This document shows, piece by piece, positions 31,843 to 38,645 of a stretch of 38,645 nt of DNA; the first letter of the stretch is position 1, and each line of letters begins with the position of its first letter. The stretch is from positions 1 through 38,645 of the forward strand of contig CANEVO010000028.1 of the NCBI GenBank assembly GCA_947442255.1. The letters run 5' to 3'. This stretch comes from Opitutia bacterium (GTDB taxonomy: Bacteria > Verrucomicrobiota > Verrucomicrobiae > Opitutales > Opitutaceae). A model generated the notes under the pieces. The model searched no databases. It worked only from the letters and a program-made list of their open reading frames with translations, and was not told the DNA's origin. Made by a program: the position numbers and the translations under genes.

Positions 31843-32298
31843 ATGGAACCGCCCACGTTCACGATCACCCGCCGGGTGGAATTCCACGAGACCGACGCCG
31901 CCGGGCTCATGCATTTCTCGAACTTCTACCGTTGGATGGAGGTGTGCGAACACGAGTGGTTCCGCTCCGCCGGCCTCACCATGATGGACGTTTCGGTCGA
32001 CGGCGTGCGCCGCGGCTGGCCCCGGCGCCACGCCTCGTGCGACTTCCTTCGTCCGCTGCGGTGCGGTGATCTGGTGCGCGTGCGCGCCGCCTCCGCCGAG
32101 GTCGGTGCCAGCAGCCTGACTTACGATTTCGTCTTCGAGAAAAACCGCGCCGGACGATGGACCGAGGTGGCCCACGGCCGCATGACCACCGTGCACGTGC
32201 GGCAGGACTCGACCGGTCGCATGGAGGCCGAGTCCACGCCCGCCGCCGTACGCGCCGTGTTCACGAGCGCCGTCCCGGACCAGTCCCGGCCGCTTTGA
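31843..32298 (+). CDS. Acyl-CoA thioesterase, 4HBT/YbgC-like hotdog fold
   Basis: 151 aa. Members hydrolyse acyl-CoA thioesters in the cytoplasm. Seen: RRVEFHETDAAGLMHFSNFYRWMEVCEHEW with the catalytic Asp18, His24 and the helix Glu33, then the strands RRHASCDFLRPLRCGDLVRVR, LTYDFVFEKNRAGRWTEVAHGRMTTVHV. The chain ends with about 20 residues beyond the fold. It is flanked by a 10-bp inverted repeat at 31781-31790/31822-31831 just before the start. No Shine-Dalgarno is present. Substrate unknown. Confidence 0.93.
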   Translation: MEPPTFTITRRVEFHETDAAGLMHFSNFYRWMEVCEHEWFRSAGLTMMDVSVDGVRRGWPRRHASCDFLRPLRCGDLVRVRAASAEVGASSLTYDFVFEKNRAGRWTEVAHGRMTTVHVRQDSTGRMEAESTPAAVRAVFTSAVPDQSRPL

Positions 32299-32410
32299 GC
32301 GCCGATCCTGCAGGGTGAGGGCGATCGACGATCACGTAAGCGCAGGACGTGAAGCCCAGATTCGGTTTCGCGAAGCGGCCGACCTCTCCCCCGTCTTCCC
32401 GGCCTTCCTG

Positions 32411-32482
32411 TATAATCCCGCCCGGCCCCTCCGAATGGCCTGAAACTTGACAAGACTTGGGGCCGATCGCACACGATCGGCC
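32411..32482 (+). promoter_or_regulatory. Possible promoter and operator/hairpin in front of the FAH-family gene
   Basis: A consensus TATAAT occurs at 32411-32416, rare in this GC-rich sequence, although the region 17 bp upstream lacks a good -35. A TTGACA follows at 32447-32452 without a matching -10. Further on, GGCCGATCG-CACA-CGATCGGCC (32461-32482) is a 9-bp perfect inverted repeat with a 4-base loop, which could be an operator or transcript hairpin. Confidence 0.3.
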
Positions 32483-32551
32483 AGAGAGAGAGTTACCCCG
32501 CTTGCTGGCAAACCGGCCGGCCGGCACCCGGCGAATCAGAACCCCAAAGAC

Positions 32552-33706
32552 ATGAACCGCATCACTATTGTCATCGCGCTGTTCGCCGCCGCCGTGGTGG
32601 CGCACGACCTTCCCGCCGCCCAGGGCGGAATGCCCGCCTTGTCGTCCGAGCCGTTCAAGCTCGGGACGTTCGAAATTCGCGGCGCGCCGCGAGTCGGACT
32701 CGTGTTGCGCGACAGCCTGGTGATCGAACTCAACCCGGCGAACGCGGCTCTGGAGCAAAGCCCCCTTTATCCGCGAATCCCGATGCCCGCCGACATGCGC
32801 GGTCTCATCGCCCAATACGAATACGGCTTGAAATACCGGCTGTACGAGATCGTCAACCACCTCGCCGCCGGAGATCGCCTTGCGGCGGGCTCCCGGCCGG
32901 AGTTCGTGCACGACGCAGCCCGCGTGCGGGCGCTGCCACCCATCATTTATCCGGGAAAAATCCTCAACGCCGCGGGAAATTTCTACAGCCACATCAATGA
33001 AACCGGCACGCCGGAGGAGATTGCGGCCACCAAGCGGGCGCGGCGGGAAAAACGGGGCGTCCCCTATCTCTTTCTCAAGCCGGCCGAGGGGGCGGTCATT
33101 GGCCAGGGCGATGCGATCGTGATTCCTCACGGCCGCGATCGCACGGACTGGGAGGTCGAGCTCGCCACGGTGATCGGCCGTCCAGCCAAGTATGTTTCGG
33201 CCGCCGCGGCGCAGGACTATGTCTTCGGCTACATGGTCTCGCTCGACATCTCCGATCGGGGCGGCCGGCCGCCGGGCGGGAATCCCGTGGCGTCGGATTG
33301 GTTTGTCGGCAAGGGGCATGACACCTTCGCACCCATGGGGCCCTGGATCGTGCCCAAGGAATTTTACGGCGACCCCATGGCGAAGCTCCGGCAAACGCTC
33401 AGTGTCGGGGGCACCCGGATGCAGGAGGCGACCGCGGGCGACATGATTCACTCGATTTGGGAGCTGATCGAATACGCCTCGTCGATCATCACGCTTTTTC
33501 CCGGCGATGTGATCAACAACGGGACCTCGGGCGGGACGGGCGCGGGCACGGCCTTCCGCGGCGAGCAGCGTTTCCTGAAACCCGGGGAAGAAATCGTCGC
33601 GACCATCGACGGCATTGGCACGCTGAGGTTGCCGGTGGTCGGCGAAGCCGCGCCGCCCACGGGGACGGGCGCGCGACTTCCACCAGTGAACAGCTATCGC
33701 AAGTAG
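32552..33706 (+). CDS. Fumarylacetoacetate-hydrolase-family protein with signal peptide
   Basis: 384 aa. The N-terminus (NRITIVIALFAAAVVAHDLPAAQ) looks like a Sec signal, which is unusual for this family of largely cytoplasmic hydrolases and isomerases. The FAH core starts near 130: ILNAAGNFYSHINETG, YLFLKPAEGAVIGQGDAIVIP, the metal-binding DWEVELATVIGRPA, VFGYMVSLDISDRGG, DWFVGKGHDTFAPMGPWIVP and SSIITLFPGDVINNGTSGGTGAG. The metal site (Glu-x-Glu and Asp) appears intact. It may act on a keto-acid-like substrate in the periplasm. The ATG at 32552 begins the hydrophobic stretch; a longer start is possible but has no signal. 317 bp of spacer follow before the TonB receptor. Confidence 0.9.
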   Translation: MNRITIVIALFAAAVVAHDLPAAQGGMPALSSEPFKLGTFEIRGAPRVGLVLRDSLVIELNPANAALEQSPLYPRIPMPADMRGLIAQYEYGLKYRLYEIVNHLAAGDRLAAGSRPEFVHDAARVRALPPIIYPGKILNAAGNFYSHINETGTPEEIAATKRARREKRGVPYLFLKPAEGAVIGQGDAIVIPHGRDRTDWEVELATVIGRPAKYVSAAAAQDYVFGYMVSLDISDRGGRPPGGNPVASDWFVGKGHDTFAPMGPWIVPKEFYGDPMAKLRQTLSVGGTRMQEATAGDMIHSIWELIEYASSIITLFPGDVINNGTSGGTGAGTAFRGEQRFLKPGEEIVATIDGIGTLRLPVVGEAAPPTGTGARLPPVNSYRK

Positions 33707-34023
33707 CCCCTTGAGATTGACGAGGCGAGTTGCTTCCGCACTCCGGTCACGTCGGCGGACTCGAAATATTCGGGCTTGCCTTCAAAACCGCGGGGTTCCG
33801 TATTCCTCGCACCCCACCCCCCGTAACCCCACCCCTGTAACTCGTCCCCCTAACGAGCAGGCCAGTTGGCGTATACTCTTTGCCGTATCATTCGATCACG
33901 CGGCTAAGCTGCGCCATTAATCGCCCTGCTCAATCGCATGGATGTGTGCCCAACACCCTCCTACTGTTTCGAATTTGAGTCCAGATATCAACGATAGTGA
34001 AGCATGACTCCCCCAGTAACTTC
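33707..34023. other. Upstream region of the TonB receptor, no gene
   Basis: 317 bp, less GC-rich than its surroundings. It contains a C-rich run (CCCCACCCCCCGTAACCCC around 33813-33831) and TATACT/TATCAT words near 33872-33892 that may mark the receptor promoter, but spacing to a -35 is poor. No repeat family is recognised here. Confidence 0.35.
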
Positions 34024-37000
34024 ATGAAACCTCCCCTGACTAAGTTCTGTCTCGCCGCCGCGGCCGCCCTCGGCCTCAGCGTTTTGCACCTCAGCGCCCA
34101 AACTGCTCCCGCTCCCTCCGCGACAAGCAGCACCGAAGAAAAGACCGTCAAACTCGACCCCTTCAACGTCAACGCTTCGTCCGACGTCGGCTTCGTTGCC
34201 ACCAACTCGCTCGCGGGCGGGCGCATGACGATGGCGCTGAAAGACACGCCCGTCGCCTACTCCGTCCTCACCTCGGAATTCTTGGACGCGTTCAACATTA
34301 CCGATGCGGGAAAAGCCTCCGAGTTTTCCGTCAACACCAACCAGTACGTGGGTGACGGCCTCCAGGGAACTGCGGGCAATACGACCGTCGTGGTGCGGAT
34401 GCGCGGCCAGGCGGCCAATCAACCGACCCGGAATTTCTTCCCGTATAATATCGCGTCGGACACCTACAATGTGGACCGGCTCGACTTCGCGCGCGGCGCC
34501 AACTCCACGCTGTTCGGCGCGGGCGGGTCGGCCGGAACGCTCAACACCGTCACGAAACAGGCACTGACGAACAAGCCGATTCGCGAAATGCGGGCCCAAG
34601 TCGGCACCTGGGACCGCTACCGCCTGACGCTCGACCTCAATCAGCCGCTCAGCGAAAAGGCGGCTATCCGCGCGAATGTGCTGTGGCAGTCGAACAACAC
34701 CTGGCGGCAGCGCGAATGGGAGCGCCGGCGGGGCCTCTCCCTGGCCGCCACCTATAATTTTACGCCCAAGTTCTCCCTGCGGGCGGAAGCGGAATACCGT
34801 ATCACCGACAAGACGACCGGTTCCAATCGCACGAAGGACCAGACGTCCGCCTGGGACGGAAAGTTCATGCCCAGCGGGCCCGATCCGACCATGACTGCCG
34901 CGCAAATGGGGGTGGCGGGCGTATCGCGATCCGTGCAGCGGTTCGTGATTGATGGTGAGAATCGGAGGGTCGCTTATAACATCCAAAATCGGTTCCAAAC
35001 GAAGAACGCGCAATACAACGCGACCACGCCCAACTACCTCAACGGGCAGGTCATCAAGACCGTCGGCCTCAACGCCGGCGCCGCCAGTATGACCGACGTG
35101 TGGAATCCGTCGATGCGCTTTGCCGCGGTGCAGAGTGGCTCGCCCTTCTTCGTCCTGCCCGATAAGACCTTTACCCCCCTCTGGGACCGCGACTACAAGT
35201 ACCCGAGCGGCTGGGAGCGCGGCAAAGATGTCAACCTCTTCGCCACCTACCGGCCGTTTGAGGGCCTGTATGTTGAGCTTTCGGGCGACAAGAACGCCGT
35301 GTACCGCTGGGCGGAGTATCCCGCCGCCGGCGGCATGTACGACATGCGCGTCGACATCAACCGGCTCAACCCGGATGGCACGCCGAACAAATTCTTCCTG
35401 CAGCCGTTCTCGGAAAACTCGCCTTTCTCTTTCGCCACGACCTCCAACTACACCAATGCCAACCTCCAGACCGCTTATGTGAAGGACACGCGGTTCGGCA
35501 AACTGCAGGTCGGCTTGATGGCTGGCGTACAAAACCTGGATCAGGTTAAGCGCGAAGACTTCTTCCTCCTGCCGCTGCACCAGGGCATTATCCCGGGCGC
35601 CGACTTCCGCTCGTTCTTCCCGCCCCAGCAGGACCAGAACCTTCAGTCGGTTTACACGCGCCAGTACACCGCGCTCCGCGGCACGGTTCCCAGCCGGCAC
35701 GTCACGCAGGACCCGCTGACCGTTTACGATTACACGCGCGGCACCCGGGCCGTCATGACGCCGCACTGGTACTCGCTGCCCAACCGCATCGGTTGGGGCG
35801 TGGACTCCTATAAAAAATACCGCTATGCTCAGGCCGTGGCGAACGTCAGCCTGTTGAAGAACCATCTCGTCCTGATTGGGGCCGTGCGGCGCGACCTCTC
35901 CAAACTTTCGAGCCTTACGTACAAGCAAACCGACGACATGCCCGTGGGTTGGGACGGGTCTTACATGACCCCCAAGGGGGCCCCGCCGGCGGACTACTGG
36001 AATTTGAGCTACACCACGAAGGACGCCGCCAGTAAGCCCACCTCGAATACCAAAATTCCGGCGCCGCAACGGCCGCGCTCCGTCATCAACGGCGTCAATG
36101 TTCCGCTGGCCCAATACGCCAGCGATCGCTTCCAGGATGATTACACCACGCCGGATTTGACCACCGCGGTCAACACGCGGTCGTTTGGCGCCGTCGTCAA
36201 CATCTGGAAGGGGATCGGCATCTACGCCAACGACAGCACGACCTTCGACGCGAGCGCGGGTGCCCTGAACGTCAACATGAACCTGATTGCGCCGACTTCG
36301 TCGCACAGTTATGATGCCGGCGTTCGCTACACCATGCCGAACGGCAAACTGAACTTCTCCTTCGGTTGGTTCAGAGCCTTCCAGTCCGGGGCCAGCCAAT
36401 CCGTCGGGACCACTTTCTTCGCGAACAACAACACGATCTCTGACTCGCCTGCCATCGGCGACCTGAGCGAAGGCGGCCGCAATAATCGGGGTGCGACGCG
36501 CTTCAACGGGTTCAGCGTCAACTCCACCGCCACCCTCATTACGACCGGCTATGAGTCCGAGTTGACGGCCAATCTCACCGCGAACTGGCGCTTGATCCTC
36601 AACTACGGCACCAACACGCCGCTGCAGAAGGACGTCTGGCCCGATGTCGTCCCCTGGATTCTGGACCACGAGGCGATCTATCGTCAGATCCTCGATGACT
36701 CCGGTATTCAGATCAACGCCCAGAATCAGGCCTCCATCAAGCCGGCGTTTGATGATCCGACCAAGATCAATGTCCTGCGGGTGACGAACACGGTGAACGC
36801 GTGGAATTCCCTCATGACAGCCGGCGGCGCGCTGGACCAGATAAAGCTCACGACGAAGACGATTAACCGCCAGATAACGAACGGCACAGCCGGTGGCCCG
36901 CTCTACACCTACAATATAGCCACCGATTATAAGTTGCAGAAGTCCTTCCTCCGGGGTCTGCGCGCGGGTCTTGCGATCAATTATCGCGCCCGCTCGGTCC

Positions 37001-37377
37001 TCGGAGCCAAGACCAATGAAACGATCGCGAATCCGAACAATCCGAACCTCTCGATTGCGTCGCCCACTAACGACGCGAACAACTACTTGTATGGAAAAGG
37101 CTACGTCAAGGGCGCGGCCAACTTCTCCTATACTTGGCGCCTGAAAGAAGGTGGCAAGTATAAGCCCAAGACGATCCAGTTCGATCTGGCGATCGACAAC
37201 TTGTTCAACCTGGACCAGGTCATCGAATACAGCACGACGAGCAATTCCACCGCGAATTCCAACATCTTGGTTCCGAAGAACAACGATATCTCGCAGCAGG
37301 CGTTGATCCTCATTCCGGGCGCCTACAACTGGCAGCCGCCGCGGAGCTACCAGCTGACGGCGAAGATTAACTTCTAA
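34024..37377 (+). CDS. TonB-dependent outer-membrane receptor (Opitutaceae-type)
   Basis: 1117 aa. Signal peptide KPPLTKFCLAAAAALGLSVLHLSAQ, then a short Thr/Ser/Pro linker and VKLDPFNVNASSDVG, a region expected to act as TonB box. The plug continues with AGGRMTMALKDTPVAYSVLT, TTVVVRMRGQAANQPTRNFF, VDRLDFARGANSTLFGAGGSAGTLNTVTK. The remaining roughly 900 residues are beta-barrel strands, ending in YQLTAKINF with the terminal Phe recognised by the BAM machinery. It takes up a large substrate or siderophore using TonB energy. The ATG at 34024 gives a normal signal; a GTG at 33997 would add nine polar residues. No SusD-like partner is present, typical of this phylum. A strong terminator follows. 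Confidence 0.93.
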   Translation: MKPPLTKFCLAAAAALGLSVLHLSAQTAPAPSATSSTEEKTVKLDPFNVNASSDVGFVATNSLAGGRMTMALKDTPVAYSVLTSEFLDAFNITDAGKASEFSVNTNQYVGDGLQGTAGNTTVVVRMRGQAANQPTRNFFPYNIASDTYNVDRLDFARGANSTLFGAGGSAGTLNTVTKQALTNKPIREMRAQVGTWDRYRLTLDLNQPLSEKAAIRANVLWQSNNTWRQREWERRRGLSLAATYNFTPKFSLRAEAEYRITDKTTGSNRTKDQTSAWDGKFMPSGPDPTMTAAQMGVAGVSRSVQRFVIDGENRRVAYNIQNRFQTKNAQYNATTPNYLNGQVIKTVGLNAGAASMTDVWNPSMRFAAVQSGSPFFVLPDKTFTPLWDRDYKYPSGWERGKDVNLFATYRPFEGLYVELSGDKNAVYRWAEYPAAGGMYDMRVDINRLNPDGTPNKFFLQPFSENSPFSFATTSNYTNANLQTAYVKDTRFGKLQVGLMAGVQNLDQVKREDFFLLPLHQGIIPGADFRSFFPPQQDQNLQSVYTRQYTALRGTVPSRHVTQDPLTVYDYTRGTRAVMTPHWYSLPNRIGWGVDSYKKYRYAQAVANVSLLKNHLVLIGAVRRDLSKLSSLTYKQTDDMPVGWDGSYMTPKGAPPADYWNLSYTTKDAASKPTSNTKIPAPQRPRSVINGVNVPLAQYASDRFQDDYTTPDLTTAVNTRSFGAVVNIWKGIGIYANDSTTFDASAGALNVNMNLIAPTSSHSYDAGVRYTMPNGKLNFSFGWFRAFQSGASQSVGTTFFANNNTISDSPAIGDLSEGGRNNRGATRFNGFSVNSTATLITTGYESELTANLTANWRLILNYGTNTPLQKDVWPDVVPWILDHEAIYRQILDDSGIQINAQNQASIKPAFDDPTKINVLRVTNTVNAWNSLMTAGGALDQIKLTTKTINRQITNGTAGGPLYTYNIATDYKLQKSFLRGLRAGLAINYRARSVLGAKTNETIANPNNPNLSIASPTNDANNYLYGKGYVKGAANFSYTWRLKEGGKYKPKTIQFDLAIDNLFNLDQVIEYSTTSNSTANSNILVPKNNDISQQALILIPGAYNWQPPRSYQLTAKINF

Positions 37378-37404
37378 GCCAGCGAATAGACATTCGCCTT
37401 TCTC

Positions 37405-37437
37405 AAACCGGGAAGCCAAGCGCTTCCCGGTTTTTTT
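37405..37437 (+). terminator. Rho-independent terminator of the TonB receptor gene
   Basis: Stem AAACCGGGAAGC (37405-37416) and GCTTCCCGGTTT (37422-37433) with a 5-base loop, followed by a run of seven T from 37431. It is the only textbook intrinsic terminator I see in the window. Confidence 0.9.
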
Positions 37438-37473
37438 GTGTGGGTTCGAATTGCATTCCCAAACCGGAGGAAG

Positions 37474-37531
37474 GGCGCAGTCCCTCGACTGGCTCGGAAC
37501 CCCGAGCTCGTCGAACGGGCGAGACTGCGCC
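37474..37531. repeat. TTCGAC(A/T)GGCTC-type palindrome
   Basis: Outer arms GGCGCAGTC / GACTGCGCC (37474-37482, 37523-37531) and inner words CTCGACTGGCTCGG and CCGAGCTCGTCGAACGG. Relatives are at 2042-2060 with 2093-2110, at 4366-4383 with 4414-4430, and at 21972-21991. It lies between the convergent TonB receptor and Sel1/LMF genes. Confidence 0.6.
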
Positions 37532-37619
37532 ACTGCCTGCGCGTTGTTCCGCCCGATTGACCTCCCGGACCACGCGGAGGCCGGCCCTGCAAGTGTCCAG
37601 ATCTGAAGCGAAATTAGTG

Positions 37620-38645
37620 TCAGTCCCGGCTCGCGGCTCTCGCCCGGGAGTTGGCAATGTCGGCGGGCGTCATCCGGTCCATCAGGCGTTTCGCCTGCGC
37701 CGGTTGTTGCTCACGGATGCGGCGCGAAACGGGCCCTTCGCCGGTGGCCTTGTTCGCTGCCGTGAACAACCACGACAGGCCTTCGACATCATCCGGCGGC
37801 GCAATTCCGTCTCTCGCCGAAAGCGCTCCCAGGGCCAGCATGGAGAGAACATTGCCGTCGTTGGCGGCGCGCCGGTACGCCGCCGCGGCTCTGGCGTAAT
37901 CGATCGGCACACCGACCCCGTATTCGTGGCACATGCCGATGTTGTGTACCGCGGTGGGCTCCCCGCGGTCGGCCAGATCGGAGAGCAGCGCGAAAGCCCT
38001 CGCGGGTTCCGGCCTCCCGCCCAGGCCCTGTGCATACAGATCGGCCAGCCGATAACCTGCATCCAGGTTTCCGCGTTGGAATTGTGCCTCGAAAATGGCG
38101 CGGGCCAGCGGGTAATTACCGGCCTTTGTCTCTGCCTCGGCCTCGGTGAGGTCGAACTGGGCGGTTTGGCCGTTTTCCAGAAGACAGATGGCTGACAGGT
38201 AGTCACCCACGTATTCCTTGCGCCAATAGTGTCCGGTCCGCCGGTAGGTCGGAACGTCCGTAAACGTAAACCGGTAGCGTCGCATCCGAACCACGTTGGG
38301 CGGTCGATCGGCGAATGGATCGCCGGCGAACCGCGCCATGACCTCCGGGTGGCGGAGCAGGAGCTTTATCGCCGTGGCCGGGATGACCGAGATTTTGCCC
38401 TCTCTTCCGCTTTCCATAAAAACGGTGTTCTCGAAGCGGGGAAACCATGGCGCGGTAAAGTGGGGCGCGCGATCGACTGATTGCGGGAGATGCTGATATT
38501 GATAGGTGCGCCACGTCCGGCCACGGTCGTTGGACCCCTCGAATTCGACCATGAGATGCGCCGGGTGAAAATAGGCATAGAGATAATAGCCATTGGCGCT
38601 GCGGAGCGACGATACGGACTTCATCGCCGAGGCGAGGCTGGGCGG
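37620..38645 (-). CDS. Lipase maturation factor C-terminal domain fused to Sel1-like repeats (5' end outside window)
   Basis: The frame is open to the window edge, so the beginning is missing; at least 341 residues are visible, with the first internal Met at 38624. Residues before about 165 match the C-terminal part of lipase maturation factor (LMF1/LMF2) proteins: LRSANGYYLYAYF, LMVEFEGSNDRGRTWRTYQY, DRAPHFTAPWFPRFENTVFM, RFAGDPFADRPPNVVRMRRYRFTFTD, RTGHYWRKEYVGDYLS. After about 175 come Sel1-like/TPR repeats (PLARAIFEAQFQRGNLDAGYRLADLYAQGLGG; AFALLSDLADRGEPTAVHNIGMCHEYGVGV; AAAYRRAANDGNVLSMLALGALSA). The membrane part presumably lies upstream. Its role in folding of exported lipases is known for the animal proteins only. 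Confidence 0.85.
   Translation of the reverse strand, partial: PPSLASAMKSVSSLRSANGYYLYAYFHPAHLMVEFEGSNDRGRTWRTYQYQHLPQSVDRAPHFTAPWFPRFENTVFMESGREGKISVIPATAIKLLLRHPEVMARFAGDPFADRPPNVVRMRRYRFTFTDVPTYRRTGHYWRKEYVGDYLSAICLLENGQTAQFDLTEAEAETKAGNYPLARAIFEAQFQRGNLDAGYRLADLYAQGLGGRPEPARAFALLSDLADRGEPTAVHNIGMCHEYGVGVPIDYARAAAAYRRAANDGNVLSMLALGALSARDGIAPPDDVEGLSWLFTAANKATGEGPVSRRIREQQPAQAKRLMDRMTPADIANSRARAASRD

Noticed and set aside
33866..33892. TTGGCG...TATCAT as promoter of the TonB receptor
   Set aside because: Spacing is about 14 bp, too short for a standard housekeeping promoter, and other words fit no better; left as undetermined.
33988..37533. Very long open frame on the minus strand (about 1180 codons) opposite the TonB receptor
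   Set aside because: It is the antisense of a receptor with clear family motifs and signal peptide; the product has shadow-type composition (Arg/Gly/Val-rich, no motif).

Overview
The window looks like a piece of a GC-rich Verrucomicrobiota chromosome, most likely Opitutaceae-like. This is inference from gene content: a paired planctomycete-type cytochrome/DUF1549/DUF1553 protein and DUF1501 protein, an exported sulfatase and Gfo/Idh/MocA oxidoreductase, a very large TonB-dependent receptor whose mature N-terminus carries a KLDPFNV-type segment, Tat-exported xylose-isomerase-like protein, and many short interspersed repeats between genes. I see no rRNA, tRNA, CRISPR array, prophage or intact transposase.

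Layout. (1) 105-4906: amidotransferase TrpG/PabA, NrdR, an unrecognised 170-aa protein, a translationally coupled pair (Tat-exported sugar isomerase-like protein plus diheme cytochrome c), then a HIT protein; the spaces between hold long composite repeats. (2) 4962-9557, minus strand: a housekeeping run pdxJ, acpS, a small membrane protein, nnr, dprA. (3) 9675-10379: VC0807-family membrane protein, convergent with gltA (citrate synthase). (4) 12244-19732, minus strand: iron alcohol dehydrogenase, guaA, a LolA-like exported protein, then hisD-hisC-hisB-hisH. (5) 20018-21289, minus strand: a ring-cleaving-type VOC dioxygenase and a small zinc-ribbon membrane protein. (6) 21290-22800: a repeat-rich island with a 415-bp inverted-repeat-bounded element and the beheaded remnant of a phosphotriesterase-like gene. 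(7) 22801-37377, plus strand: an accessory catabolic/export block (DUF1553, DUF1501, Gfo/Idh, sulfatase, MipA/OmpV, thioesterase, exported FAH-family protein, TonB receptor). (8) 37620 to the edge, minus strand: a lipase-maturation-factor C-terminal domain fused to Sel1-like repeats, cut by the window end.

How the genes fit together. Regions 2 and 4 are primary metabolism (PLP, CoA-dependent carrier protein activation, NAD(P)H repair, GMP, histidine). Region 7 reads as an outer-membrane/periplasmic toolkit for large or decorated substrates, but only the DUF1553/DUF1501 and isomerase/cytochrome pairs have close physical coupling; the remainder are separated by 130-300 bp and may be independent units.

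The most unusual signals are outside the genes: at least ten families of short repeats or inverted repeats occupy the intergenic space, several sit immediately 5' of start codons, almost no gene has a recognisable Shine-Dalgarno sequence, and about three quarters of start codons are preceded by C. Among genes, the Gfo/Idh protein has lost the usual nucleotide-binding glycine motif and a conserved Asp, and the LMF-Sel1 fusion and the signal-peptide-bearing FAH protein are uncommon architectures.
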